Counted from the first letter of the stretch, positions 1-9,418 are shown. The stretch is DNA of 32,570 bases from CAURNT01 sp963526495 (GCA_963526495.1 CAURNT010000012.1:1-32570), one strand, 5' to 3'. Program-made: numbers and translations. Notes: a model not told the origin generated them from the sequence alone.

Positions 1-3000
1 CGCTTCCTTTTACTTTATTGCTTAATACTTTATTTCCTGTAACACTTAATTCTCCTTCTTGTAGGTCAATACTTCCTGTGCTATTTAACTTAGAACCTTC
101 TATATCAATTTTTGTAGTTCCTACTTTTATTAAATCCCCTGTTCCTATGATTTTTGAAGTTATTGTTCCATTAGTTATAAAGTTTAAATCAAGCTTTGTA
201 CTATCTTTTAAATCTATATTTGAAACTTCTATATTTTTCTTAAGTTCTAATTCTCCTAATTTTACTTCTAATGTTTTAAAATTAGTTATATTTGTATTAA
301 CACCTAAACTTAATTTACCACCACCATCTTTAATAACTTTATTAGTATTTCCTTCACTTGTATTTTTATTTTCTAAATTTATACCAGTTACATCAATATT
401 ATTATCAGATAAAAGTGTAATATTCGTATTATTATAAGTTTCTACTTTACCTGTATTATCTATAGCTTTCTCATCTTTTAATACAATATCACCATTTTGT
501 GCTACAAGTTTACCTGTAAATCCTGATAAATTAGTAAATGTTAAATCTTTATTTGATTTATTAGTATATGACCCAACACCAGTTAAATTATATCCTATAA
601 CTCTATCTTCATAATTATCACTTGATATATTATAATCATAATTAACATTTGGTTGATTATTAGACATTACTTTTCCATTAAACTCTTTAAAGTTATCTTG
701 AATTTCAAATTTTGCACCATTATTTCTTTCAAATTTTATAACCCCTTCACCTGATACTTTAGAATTTATAGTAAGACCTGTACCTGAACCAAAGAAACCT
801 CCTGATTTAAAGATTAAACTAGCAGTATTAACATTATCACTTTTAAGAACTATAGGATTGACAAAAGTGGCTCCTCCTCCACCACCATTATCTTCAAGAC
901 TTTCACCATTTATAATTTCACTATCTCCAGCATTAGCACTTGCCTTTATAACTACTTTAGTTAATTTATCAGAATTTTTATCACTAATTTTAGAACTATA
1001 ATCTCTTAAATATAGTTTTGACCGTTTTAATTCAAGTTCTTTTAATCCACTATTTAATATTGTATTTTCACTATATACTAATTTCAAACTAGCATTATCT
1101 AAGGTTAATATAGAATTATCTTTAGCCTCAAGTGATTGCATTGTAATTCTTTGATTTGAAACATACATTTTGGCACTATCTGCAATACTAACTTTACCAA
1201 TATTAAGACTTCCTCTATCTCTACTTGTCCCCTTTATATTAAGATGTCTGTATATCCCAAATTCATCATCATGACCTTTCAATACTGTTATAGAATTTAT
1301 ATTTATATTTGCATTTTCTTTTACATTTATCATACCGAATGATGATTTAATATCACCATTTGATTTATTCGTTGAAATAGTAAGTTTAGTAATTGCATGT
1401 TTTTCCGTTGTAATTTCTTTCCCCGATAGCAATCTTCTCTTATTGATAGTTACTGCATCATTTAATTCAATATCATTTTCCAGTACATCTTTATCATAAA
1501 TTAATTCCCCACCATTCATTACAACATTACCTTTAAAATTATTTTTATTATCAAATTTTAAAGTTCCTGTACCTTTTTTTATAACATTCAAATTCCCTGT
1601 TAATGTTGTATTTATAGTTGTAGCTTCATTACTATCAAGTGTTACATCTACTTTATTATCACCACTATTAGTTAAAGTTCCATATTTATTTGAATCATTA
1701 TTTAATTTTATTGAAACAGCATTATTATTAATATCTAATATTCCACCATCTTTAATTAAAACTTCATTTTTATGTTTTAACATTTCAGAGCCTAATTTAA
1801 GTGTTATGCTTCCATTATTTACTCCATTTTTATTTCCCATAACAGTAACTTTATTAGTAAAGTCCTTGTTATCTCCTGTTAAAGTAACCACACCACCACT
1901 TAAATTTTGAGCATCAACTTCAAGTTCCTTATTTTCTAAAGTAGATGTATATGTTAAATTACCTTCTCCAGAAAATCTTGTTTTATCATTACTTGTTGTA
2001 TATGTATTTAATATTACATTTGAACCTTTTTTAGCTCCTACCGCTATATTTTTTACATTTATATTATTTTCATTAGTTAGTTCAAGAACTCCAACAGAAC
2101 TATCTTTTAAATTATTTTGTAAAGCTGTTCCTGCAGTTGCCCCATAACCTAAATCTAAAAATTGAGAATTTGATCTATTATTATTTACTACAAAATTTAT
2201 ACCATCTCTAATAGTTATATTAACCTTAGCATCATTTGATAATCCATCTATAACTACATTACCTCTATGTTTATCATTACCTGCATTAATATTTCTAACT
2301 GTAGTTCCATCCTCTAATTCAAGTCCTTTTAATGTAACTGTACCATTATCCCCACCTAAATTTATATTATTTATGCTTTTATCTATAGCTTTATTATTCG
2401 CTCCTATTGTTATATCATTTTTAGAACCAATGTATAGATTTGTATAATCTGCATATTTTTTATCTAATTCTGCTAAACTATTACCTAAACTAATTACTCC
2501 TGTTGAAGTTTTATCTATTTTATCTAAAACATTAAGATTAGAATTATTATTTACTCTTAAAAGTCCTTTTTCTTCTATTTTATATTTCCCATTAGATAAA
2601 ATATTTTCATTTTCACTTTCAACAACCCCATCCTTTATATCTAAACTACCAGTAAAATTATTATTACTATTTTTTATTTTTAGTAATCCATCTCCATCTT
2701 TAATCCCATTAATAGTCCCTGAAATTTTAGAATTAATTTCTACTAAATTATTATTTTCTACATTAACATTAAAATTATTCGCAGTTCCATTTTTAAATGT
2801 AATATTTCCATTTACATTTACCTTATTAACTTCACTTTGATCTTCATAATCTTTATATGGTTTTGTTTCATCTAATTTAGTTAATACTTCTCCTGTTGCA
2901 GTTAAATTTAATTTACCTGATACATTAATATTACTTTCTACCTTAGTTGCCCTATCTAATTGTAAAGTTGAACCACTATCTACATTTATATTTCCTGCTT

Positions 3001-4705
3001 TAAAGGTTGTTTTTTCAAATTGATTTTCTAAAACATTATTTTCATATCCACTTGTTATAACATCACCAGAAATAGAAACAATTCCTCTTTTAACATTAAG
3101 ATCTCCAGTTATATCTGTATTTCCTCTTAAATTCCATTTAGAATTTTCATTAACTTCATTAGGATTATACTCAACATCCATATTACCACTAAATTTACCT
3201 AAAAATACTCTATCTTTACCTTGAGTAAATGTAAATTTTGATTTAGTTGTACTTTCTTTATTAGCAATAATTGCATCTTTATCTAAATGATATATATCAT
3301 TAAATTCTAAATTTTGTCCTTTTAATTCTAAAGTACCTCCACGATGACCAAAATATATCTTGTTATCATTTAACTGATTATCTTTATTTAATATTACTTT
3401 TGCACCTTGTGCTACTCTTATATGACTTGCTGCATAACCATTACTATTATCTAGTATTAAGCTTCCTTCCCCAATATTAACTTCAACATCATTTTTAGAA
3501 TTCCCATTTAATGTTAAACTTCCTTCTCCTCTTTTTCTTATAACTGTATTTTTATCTGATATTATGTTATAGTTTACATTAACATTTTTATCGATTATAA
3601 GACCTGCAGTGCTAAATTTACCTGTACCTGTAATATTTGCATTTTCACTAAATCTAAAACGAGAAGCACCTGTATCACTATCACTATTTACAGTTAAAGT
3701 CAACCCATTTTTAGCAAAAGTTTGATTTTTTGCAGTTGCTACATTATCATCTATAACTCTTGTAGAATTACCAAAACCTAAAGTTTTACCCTCAAGTGTA
3801 ACATTAGCATCTGTTATTTTTTCATCTTCTATACTTTTCAAATAAGCATTTACTGCATCTGGATTTTGTTTTATTATAGATTTTTTGTTCCAGTTATTAT
3901 CTCCAGAACCTGCTGAATTTTCTCCAGCTAATAACCACTTATTATTATCTTTATCCCAAATATATGCAGGAGAACCACTATCTCCGGGTCTACTTGCACT
4001 ATCTAATGGTGTTTGGAATTTTTTGTTCATTTGTATCCAAAAACTTCCACTTCCGCTTCCACCATCTATATGATATATTTTATTTAATCCTCCGGCTATA
4101 TTTCCATATCCTACTGGGTACCTCTCTCCACCATCTTGAGCATAACTATTTACTCCACCCCCAGTTCTAGCTACTAAATCTCCATAATGAATTTGACTTC
4201 TATTTTTAATAGTTTCTGGAGTATACCCATCAAAAGTAATAGTTTTTAATCTCCCTATTGAATAATCATTTCCTAAATCTCTCATATAAGGCATTTTAAC
4301 ACGTTCAGAATATTCCTGAACTATACTATCTTTATTAGTATTTGCTTTATTTTTAAATCCTTCTGACAATTCAACATCTTTTCTTAAATGTCTTTGTATA
4401 AATGTGAAGCTTCCCCAGTTACCAACATGGCTTGCAGTTGATAATATTTGTGGATCCCCCCAAAGAGCATAAGCTCCACCATCTACCATACCATCAAAAT
4501 TAGGTATTGGTTGTTCTATAGTTGCAGCTTCTCCCAATCCTTCTTTTTTATATACAATAACTCCCTTTTGTCCTATTTTAAATTTACCTCTATTATTTGC
4601 AAAATCTTCATAGTCTGACCAATATTGTTCATATCTACCATGATTTGCCATACCAATAGAACTTAAAAAGAAAAGTGCTACCAATATTTTTTGTGACTTA
4701 TTCAT
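1..4705 (-). CDS. Peptidase S6-type autotransporter (N-terminal part, cut by left window edge)
   Basis: The frame is open for 1,568 codons from the ATG at 4705 and runs off the left edge. AAGGAAAGG lies just upstream as ribosome site. A signal peptide covers about residues 1-20 (cleavage likely after GMA). The mature start YEDFANNRGKF resembles the conserved DFAENKGxF start of IgA proteases and SPATEs. The putative catalytic triad is H93 (in STASHVG), D147 (in NDYSIGRLKTI) and S243 (in RPGDSGSP). The YPVGYG segment and WLLAG after the serine also match family positions. From about residue 300 onward the protein is a long Asn/Lys/Ser-rich passenger with beta-helix-like repeats (L-x-N-N, G-x-G). 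Near the edge it resembles passenger-associated repeats. The C-terminal barrel must lie outside the window. By family, it is exported to the surface and cleaves host or surface proteins; the substrate is unknown. Length without the barrel already exceeds most SPATEs. Confidence 0.85.
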   Translation of the reverse strand, partial: MNKSQKILVALFFLSSIGMANHGRYEQYWSDYEDFANNRGKFKIGQKGVIVYKKEGLGEAATIEQPIPNFDGMVDGGAYALWGDPQILSTASHVGNWGSFTFIQRHLRKDVELSEGFKNKANTNKDSIVQEYSERVKMPYMRDLGNDYSIGRLKTITFDGYTPETIKNRSQIHYGDLVARTGGGVNSYAQDGGERYPVGYGNIAGGLNKIYHIDGGSGSGSFWIQMNKKFQTPLDSASRPGDSGSPAYIWDKDNNKWLLAGENSAGSGDNNWNKKSIIKQNPDAVNAYLKSIEDEKITDANVTLEGKTLGFGNSTRVIDDNVATAKNQTFAKNGLTLTVNSDSDTGASRFRFSENANITGTGKFSTAGLIIDKNVNVNYNIISDKNTVIRKRGEGSLTLNGNSKNDVEVNIGEGSLILDNSNGYAASHIRVAQGAKVILNKDNQLNDNKIYFGHRGGTLELKGQNLEFNDIYHLDKDAIIANKESTTKSKFTFTQGKDRVFLGKFSGNMDVEYNPNEVNENSKWNLRGNTDITGDLNVKRGIVSISGDVITSGYENNVLENQFEKTTFKAGNINVDSGSTLQLDRATKVESNINVSGKLNLTATGEVLTKLDETKPYKDYEDQSEVNKVNVNGNITFKNGTANNFNVNVENNNLVEINSKISGTINGIKDGDGLLKIKNSNNNFTGSLDIKDGVVESENENILSNGKYKIEEKGLLRVNNNSNLNVLDKIDKTSTGVISLGNSLAELDKKYADYTNLYIGSKNDITIGANNKAIDKSINNINLGGDNGTVTLKGLELEDGTTVRNINAGNDKHRGNVVIDGLSNDAKVNITIRDGINFVVNNNRSNSQFLDLGYGATAGTALQNNLKDSSVGVLELTNENNINVKNIAVGAKKGSNVILNTYTTSNDKTRFSGEGNLTYTSTLENKELEVDAQNLSGGVVTLTGDNKDFTNKVTVMGNKNGVNNGSITLKLGSEMLKHKNEVLIKDGGILDINNNAVSIKLNNDSNKYGTLTNSGDNKVDVTLDSNEATTINTTLTGNLNVIKKGTGTLKFDNKNNFKGNVVMNGGELIYDKDVLENDIELNDAVTINKRRLLSGKEITTEKHAITKLTISTNKSNGDIKSSFGMINVKENANININSITVLKGHDDEFGIYRHLNIKGTSRDRGSLNIGKVSIADSAKMYVSNQRITMQSLEAKDNSILTLDNASLKLVYSENTILNSGLKELELKRSKLYLRDYSSKISDKNSDKLTKVVIKASANAGDSEIINGESLEDNGGGGGATFVNPIVLKSDNVNTASLIFKSGGFFGSGTGLTINSKVSGEGVIKFERNNGAKFEIQDNFKEFNGKVMSNNQPNVNYDYNISSDNYEDRVIGYNLTGVGSYTNKSNKDLTFTNLSGFTGKLVAQNGDIVLKDEKAIDNTGKVETYNNTNITLLSDNNIDVTGINLENKNTSEGNTNKVIKDGGGKLSLGVNTNITNFKTLEVKLGELELKKNIEVSNIDLKDSTKLDLNFITNGTITSKIIGTGDLIKVGTTKIDIEGSKLNSTGSIDLQEGELSVTGNKVLSNKVKGS

Positions 4706-5002
4706 AATTATCCTTTCCTTCGTTTACAAACTCCTTTATATTTTATTATTTTTTATTTATTAAGTATTATATATTAAATTATACAACATTAGTTTTTTAC
4801 TTACAAGAAATATAAATAAATATGATAAATATAATTTTCATATATTTATAGAAAAAATAAAATAAAATTCTTATTTTTATTAACTTTTCTATTAGTCTGA
4901 ATTATTAAATAACATAATTATTTGACAATCAAATATTATTATATAAAAATTTATTATTTTCCAACATTTTCTAATATGAAATTTTAAATTTAAATTTAAA
5001 AA
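4706..5002. other. AT-rich intergenic region
   Basis: This stretch between truA and the S6 autotransporter is almost pure A/T. Apart from the promoter candidate at 4778-4806 I see no gene, no RNA with convincing pairing and no GC-containing terminator hairpin for truA. The A/T palindrome around 4979-5000 is too weak to call. Confidence 0.5.
4778..4806 (-). promoter_or_regulatory. Candidate promoter of the S6 autotransporter
   Basis: Read on the minus strand, TTGTAA (4806-4801) is followed after 17 bases by a perfect TATAAT (4783-4778), preceded directly by TG. Transcription would start near 4771, giving a leader of about 65 bases. The -35 box matches the consensus at 4 of 6 positions. In DNA this AT-rich a chance match is possible. 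Confidence 0.45.
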
Positions 5003-5740
5003 TTATTCAACATCATATAAATATAGCCCACTTTCTTGTGCTATATATTTTTTTATATCTGCATTAGGATTTTCAAAATTATCATTAATATATGATAAAT
5101 CTAATTTACCCTTATATATTTCAAAAGTTGTTCCTACCATTATTCTAACCATAGTTTTAAGAAAACTTGAACCTTTAATATATATATGTATATTATCATT
5201 TATTCTTTTAGCATAACATTCATATATCTCTCTCATAGGATTTTTATTGGCTTTATTATCTTTTTTAGAAAAACTAGAAAAATCATGTTTACCAATAAAT
5301 TCATTAAGTATTATATTTAACTTATCTATATCTATTTCTTCATCAAATTTAGAAATATATTTACTATTAAATGGTGTTATATTTAATCCCTTAGTAAATA
5401 TGTACTCATATGTTCTAACATTACTATCATATCTTGAATTATATTCTAAATTTACTTTTTCTACTTTCATAACTTTTATTTCACCAAATGAATGTTTATT
5501 TATAGCATATTTAATTGATTCTAAATTAACATTATCATTAGTTAGTATAAAATTAGAAATTTGCTTTTTAGCATGTACCCCTCTATCAGTTCTACCAGAA
5601 CTTATTAAATTAACTTTTTCATTAAATACTTTTAACAATATATTCTCAATAGTTCCTTGTACTGTTTTTTCCCCTTTTTGCCGTTGAGAACCATAAAAAC
5701 AACTTCCATCATATTGATATATTATTTTAATATTAATCAT
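5003..5740 (-). CDS. truA: tRNA pseudouridine(38-40) synthase TruA
   Basis: TruA isomerises uridines 38-40 in the anticodon arm of many tRNAs to pseudouridine in the cytoplasm. The 245-aa length is normal. The N-terminus IIYQYDGSCFYGSQRQ and the catalytic motif SSGRTDRGVHA (catalytic Asp at residue 52) are diagnostic. FLKTMVRIMVGT near the C-terminus is the other conserved block. Its ATG overlaps the stop of the upstream HAD gene by four bases (ATGA), so it is translationally coupled as the last gene of the glmU operon. No clear terminator follows it. The assignment is secure. Confidence 0.96.
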   Translation of the reverse strand: MINIKIIYQYDGSCFYGSQRQKGEKTVQGTIENILLKVFNEKVNLISSGRTDRGVHAKKQISNFILTNDNVNLESIKYAINKHSFGEIKVMKVEKVNLEYNSRYDSNVRTYEYIFTKGLNITPFNSKYISKFDEEIDIDKLNIILNEFIGKHDFSSFSKKDNKANKNPMREIYECYAKRINDNIHIYIKGSSFLKTMVRIMVGTTFEIYKGKLDLSYINDNFENPNADIKKYIAQESGLYLYDVE

Positions 5741-6327
5741 AATTTTTCTTTTATCCCTTTGTTTATAAATATTTTTTCATCAGCTAAATCAAATAAAGGT
5801 TTATCACTCATACTATCAGAATAAAATTTAAGTATTGTATAATTATCAATATATTCATTTAATCTATTGACTTTTTCTTTTCCTTTACAATTAGCTCCCT
5901 TTATTTTACTATCAAATAATTTGTTTGTATTTTCAAATTCTGTGGCTAATAATTTATCAAATCCTAATTCTTTAGATATTTTTTCTAAAAATATACTTGG
6001 AGTTGCAGATATCAATATCAATTCATTAGACTGTTTTTTATTTTCCAATATTTCATCATATACCCAAGAAAATATTTTATCTTTTTTTACTTTCCAAAAT
6101 TCATTTATCTCTTCTTTTAAAAATTCTATATTTACTCCATTTAAGATTCTAAAAAATATTTCTTTAGATTTTTTCAAATCTTTTTTATAATAAAAAAGAG
6201 AGTATAAAATATTACAAAGTCTCATAATATATTTAGGATTTCTTTTTAAGAAAAATAACATAAAATCAGTTGATGTTTCACCATTATATATAGTTTTATC
6301 AAAATCATACACTATTATTTTTTTCAT
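5737..6327 (-). CDS. HAD-superfamily phosphatase, subfamily IB
   Basis: A 196-aa cytoplasmic phosphatase of the haloacid dehalogenase fold. Motif I is YDFDKT, with nucleophile D8 and general acid D10. Motif II is the Ser in LISATPS (S107). A Lys lies in the KGKEK region near 149-152, and motif III is YSDSMSD (D171, D175). The all-helical cap between motifs I and II fits subfamily IB, which includes SerB-like enzymes and other small-molecule phosphatases. The substrate cannot be read from the sequence. It starts three bases after the pilus-type ATPase and overlaps truA by four bases. The ribosome site GAGAGGTAG sits over the end of the ATPase gene. Confidence 0.88.
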   Translation of the reverse strand: MKKIIVYDFDKTIYNGETSTDFMLFFLKRNPKYIMRLCNILYSLFYYKKDLKKSKEIFFRILNGVNIEFLKEEINEFWKVKKDKIFSWVYDEILENKKQSNELILISATPSIFLEKISKELGFDKLLATEFENTNKLFDSKIKGANCKGKEKVNRLNEYIDNYTILKFYSDSMSDKPLFDLADEKIFINKGIKEKL

Positions 6328-6330
6328 TTT

Positions 6331-7389
6331 CTACCTCTCCTTACTAAGTAATATAAGCTCATTTTCAATATCCTCTATGCTAATATAGCCTAGTTCTTTA
6401 AGTTGTTTTTTTATATCATTTTCATTTTCAAATTTATTTAAAATATTTATAATATTATCATTTAATTCTAAAAGTTCATTTAAGCAAACTCTTTCATTTT
6501 TCTTTTCATCTCTTATTAATTTTTGAGAAATAATACAAAGTATAGAATCTAACAACAAATATTTAGGAATTCCCATATCAATTAGTCTAGAAAAACTACC
6601 AATAGCATTTGTTGTATGAAGCGTAGCTATTACTAAATGTCCTGTTAAAGCTGCTCTTACTGTTATATCTGCTGTAATTTCATCTCTTATTTCTCCTATA
6701 ACTATAACATCTGGATCTGACCTTAGAACTGTCCTCAATACATTTGAAAAACTTAGTCCTATTTCTTCCTTTATTTGTATTTGAACAATATCTTTTAACT
6801 TATTTTCTACAGGATCTTCTATACTTATTATTTTTCTATTTCCATCATTTAAAATATGAAGTAATGAAAGCATTGTAGTTGATTTACCACTACCTGTAGC
6901 ACCCGTTACTAATATCAAACCATGACTCATTTTACATAATCTATTTAAAATTTTTATCTTATCTTCATTATATCCAAGTGCTTTTAAAGAAATATCTTCT
7001 AACATATTATTCAATATTCTTAAAACTAAACTTTCTCCCATTATAGTTGGTAATATTGCAACCCTAATATCATAATTATTTCCATTATACATATATGTAA
7101 ATGCACCATCTTGTGGCATTCTTTTTTCTGCAACATTAAGTTTAGATAAAACTTTAATCCTTGATATTAATTCTAAAGAATTAATATTTTTAGGTGCAGA
7201 TATTTTATATAACTTTCCTGTTATTCTATATTCTAAAAATATTTCTCCACAAACATCTCTACAATGAATATCTGATGCCTTATTTACTATAGCTACCTCT
7301 ATTATACTTTCAACAAGTTTTACTATGCCTTTACCAAAAAAAATACTTCCACTCAAGGAAGTATATATATTTTTTTCATTATCCTCCAT
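6331..7389 (-). CDS. Minimal GspE/PilB/ComGA-type secretion or pilus ATPase
   Basis: This is a 352-aa hexameric ATPase of the type II secretion/type IV pilus/competence family. Numbered from the ATG, Walker A GATGSGKST is at about 163-171, the Asp box SIEDPVE at about 189-195, Walker B VIVIGEIRD at 228-236 and the His box ALTGHLVIATLHT follows. The N2-like part contains ASDIHCR and LSRIKVLSKLNVAEKRMPQDGAF, which is typical of GspE/PilB rather than the retraction ATPase PilT. It lacks the N1 domain and the four-cysteine zinc insertion, giving a ComGA-like size. I chose ATG 7389 over the GTG at 7398. AAGGAG (7403-7398) ends eight bases before the ATG, and the GTG overlaps that site. No pilin, prepilin peptidase or inner-membrane partner is in the window, so its machine is unknown. 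Confidence 0.88.
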   Translation of the reverse strand: MEDNEKNIYTSLSGSIFFGKGIVKLVESIIEVAIVNKASDIHCRDVCGEIFLEYRITGKLYKISAPKNINSLELISRIKVLSKLNVAEKRMPQDGAFTYMYNGNNYDIRVAILPTIMGESLVLRILNNMLEDISLKALGYNEDKIKILNRLCKMSHGLILVTGATGSGKSTTMLSLLHILNDGNRKIISIEDPVENKLKDIVQIQIKEEIGLSFSNVLRTVLRSDPDVIVIGEIRDEITADITVRAALTGHLVIATLHTTNAIGSFSRLIDMGIPKYLLLDSILCIISQKLIRDEKKNERVCLNELLELNDNIINILNKFENENDIKKQLKELGYISIEDIENELILLSKER

Positions 7390-7401
7390 TAACCCCACTC
7401 C

Positions 7402-7863
7402 TTATTTTTTCAATAATTCATCTAATAAATTACTAGTTTGTTTTCTCATTGTTGAAAATACCATTTTTTTCATTAATGAATACCATTTTAATTTACTTTT
7501 TTCAACCTCTAATCCCTTTATTATATCTTTCATTTGTTTAACTAATAAATCATATTCCTCAAAAGAAACCAATATACTCTTTTCTTTTTCTCTTTTTTTC
7601 CCTTTTGCTACATTTAATTCTTTTTTCATATAAGCAAAAAACTGAAATAAATTAAGTAATTGTTTTTCATATATCTTCATTTGCTTTTCCATTTCAATTA
7701 TCATTTGCTCTAAATACTTTTGACCATTTTTAGACAAAGTAATTACCTTTTTTCTTTTTGCTAAACCTATTCTTTGAAGTTGAGCTGCCATGCTAGCCTG
7801 ACTTCTTGCGTTCATCATATCCATATCAGTTATACTATTTGCATTTACTGTTTTACTTTTCAA
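7402..7863 (-). CDS. Unknown 153-aa basic, helical protein
   Basis: I do not recognise this family. The start is TTG at 7863, supported by AAAGGAGG (7877-7870) six bases upstream; the next ATGs are 13 or more codons later. The protein is rich in Lys, Glu and Met. Residues about 14-55 (MDMMNARSQASMAAQLQR, then ITLSKNGQKYLEQM) could form a small winged-helix-like region, since LTxxGxxyL is common in MarR-type proteins. Residues about 50-125 look coiled-coil. It has no signal peptide or membrane segment. It overlaps tsaC by 11 bases and ends 12 bases before the ATPase ATG, so all three are coupled. Its position suggests a cytoplasmic partner or regulator of the ATPase, but that is only inference. 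Confidence 0.75.
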   Translation of the reverse strand: MKSKTVNANSITDMDMMNARSQASMAAQLQRIGLAKRKKVITLSKNGQKYLEQMIIEMEKQMKIYEKQLLNLFQFFAYMKKELNVAKGKKREKEKSILVSFEEYDLLVKQMKDIIKGLEVEKSKLKWYSLMKKMVFSTMRKQTSNLLDELLKK

Positions 7864-8416
7864 AAAAATCCTCCTTTAATGATAATAAATATTCAAATTT
7901 AACATTTCCCTCTCTTATTTCAAATATTTCATCATTTAATACTTTAAATATACTAGAAGATTGTCCACTCAAATCTTCATCACATTTTATATATTCATCA
8001 ACATTTTCTAATATTTCTTTTTCAATTTCAGAAAAAGTTTTAGGTGTAGGTTTACCACTCAAATTAGCACTAGTTGTCATTAATATACCTCCTTGAGAAG
8101 CAATTAATTCTTGTGCTATTTTATTACCTGGCATTCTTACTCCAATGTCCTCTAAATAACCTGTTTTATCTAAAAATTCTTTTTTTGCTTTAGATATCAA
8201 AGTAACCTCTCCAGGAAAAAGCTTATCTACAAGAAATCTTAAGAATTGATTATCTTCAAATATTTCAAATACTTTTTCCTTACTTGATACTAAAGCTATT
8301 ATTTTTTTACTTTTTTCTCTTTTTTTTATATCATATAGCTTTTGTATTTCGCTTTTTATAGGAAGTGCTCCTATCCCATAAACTGTATCTGTCGGGAAAA
8401 GTATTATTTTACTCAT
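7853..8416 (-). CDS. tsaC: L-threonylcarbamoyladenylate synthase (TsaC/Sua5/YrdC family)
   Basis: This enzyme makes threonylcarbamoyl-AMP from threonine, bicarbonate and ATP, the first step of the t6A37 modification of ANN-decoding tRNAs. At 187 aa it is the short, single-domain TsaC form without the C-terminal Sua5 domain. PTDTVYGIGA (8-17) is the family hallmark. KKREKSK, GEVTLISK, GVRMPGN and TSANLSGKPTP are the nucleotide and substrate-binding blocks. The ATG at 8416 overlaps the end of prs by 8 bases, and its end overlaps the next gene by 11 bases. With truA in the same operon, it gives the cluster a tRNA-modification flavour. Confidence 0.9.
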   Translation of the reverse strand: MSKIILFPTDTVYGIGALPIKSEIQKLYDIKKREKSKKIIALVSSKEKVFEIFEDNQFLRFLVDKLFPGEVTLISKAKKEFLDKTGYLEDIGVRMPGNKIAQELIASQGGILMTTSANLSGKPTPKTFSEIEKEILENVDEYIKCDEDLSGQSSSIFKVLNDEIFEIREGNVKFEYLLSLKEDFFEK

Positions 8417-9398
8417 GAGTCCCTTCAGTCATATCTAAGTTTACTGGCATTTCAAATAAATCACTTATTGGTTCTTCAACAAATATTCTATTTATTGTTT
8501 CAGCAAACATTGAAGCAGTAGAAACTACAACTAATTTTTCAAATTTCTTTTCTTCTGGTAATTGTATAGTATCTGTAACAACCACTTTATTAAATTCTGA
8601 ATTTTTAAGTCTTTGTATTGCTTCACCAGAAAATACTGGGTGTACAGCACAAGCATATACCTCGCATGCTCCAGCCTCTTTAAGAGCTTTTGCAGCATTA
8701 CATATAGTACCTGCTGTATCTATAATATCATCTATAAGAACAACTTTTTTACCTTTTACTTCACCTATTATATTCATAACTTCAGAAACGTTAGCTTTTT
8801 CTCTTCTCTTATCTATAATAGCTAAAGGTACTCCTAACCATCTAGCAAGTCCTCTTGCTCTTTTTACTCCTCCTATATCTGGAGATACAACTACTGTATC
8901 TTTAGGATCAAAATGTGCATCAGAGAAATATTTAGCAAATAAAGGTAGTGCTTCCATATGATCAACAGGAATATTAAAGAATCCTTGTATTTGTCTAGCG
9001 TGTAAGTCCATTGTAACTACTCTTGTTGCTCCTGCTGTAGTTAAAAGATCTGCAACTAATTTAGATGTAATTGGTTCTCTTGGATATGCTTTTCTATCTT
9101 GTCTTGCATAACCATAATAAGGAATTACAGCTATAATTTCAGAAGCTGAGGCTCTTTTTAAAGAATCTATGAAAATTAATAATTCCATTAAACTTTCATT
9201 TACAGGTTTAGATGTTGATTGTATTACGAATACTTTACATCCTCTTACTGTTTCATTAGATTTAGCAAAAGTTTCACCATCAGCAAATCTTACTATATCT
9301 CTATCACCAAGTTTTACACCTAATTTGCTTGCAACCTTTGCAGCAAGTTTTTCACTAGAAGAACCTGCAAAAACTTTAATTTCATGATTGTTGTACAT
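8409..9398 (-). CDS. prs: Ribose-phosphate pyrophosphokinase (PRPP synthetase)
   Basis: Makes PRPP from ribose 5-phosphate and ATP, feeding purine, pyrimidine, NAD, His and Trp synthesis. It is 329 aa from the ATG at 9398; a TTG directly before that ATG is possible but less likely. Conserved blocks are IKVFAGSSSEKLA at the N-terminus, RFADGE, the ATP region YYGYARQDRK, the metal-binding MDLHARQIQGFF, VVSPDIGGVKRA with KRR following, and the PRPP loop VVLIDDIIDTAGT. The ribosome site (GTGTGGGA) is weak. The gene lies 20 bases after glmU and runs into tsaC by 8 bases. glmU-prs adjacency is common in Gram-positive-like gene orders. Confidence 0.97.
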   Translation of the reverse strand: MYNNHEIKVFAGSSSEKLAAKVASKLGVKLGDRDIVRFADGETFAKSNETVRGCKVFVIQSTSKPVNESLMELLIFIDSLKRASASEIIAVIPYYGYARQDRKAYPREPITSKLVADLLTTAGATRVVTMDLHARQIQGFFNIPVDHMEALPLFAKYFSDAHFDPKDTVVVSPDIGGVKRARGLARWLGVPLAIIDKRREKANVSEVMNIIGEVKGKKVVLIDDIIDTAGTICNAAKALKEAGACEVYACAVHPVFSGEAIQRLKNSEFNKVVVTDTIQLPEEKKFEKLVVVSTASMFAETINRIFVEEPISDLFEMPVNLDMTEGTHE

Positions 9399-9418
9399 CA
9401 AAATCCCACACTTTCTAT

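Noticed and set aside
18..437. Open plus-strand frame of 139 codons at the left edge
   Set aside because: It is the antisense shadow of the S6 autotransporter passenger, has no ribosome site and is a Phe/Ser/Pro-rich translation typical of reverse-strand AT-rich coding DNA. The same applies to the other plus-strand frames below 29 kb.
4922..4950. Perfect TTGACA on the plus strand between truA and the S6 gene
   Set aside because: The only -10-like TATAAA lies at 14 bases, too close, and no plus-strand gene or RNA follows it.
7390..7398. GTG start of the pilus-type ATPase at 7398
   Set aside because: The GTG overlaps the AAGGAG ribosome site that is ideally placed for the ATG at 7389.
9399..9401. 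TTG start of prs directly before the ATG
   Set aside because: The ATG is the next codon and gives the normal PRPP synthetase N-terminus; the TTG adds one residue without better ribosome-site spacing.
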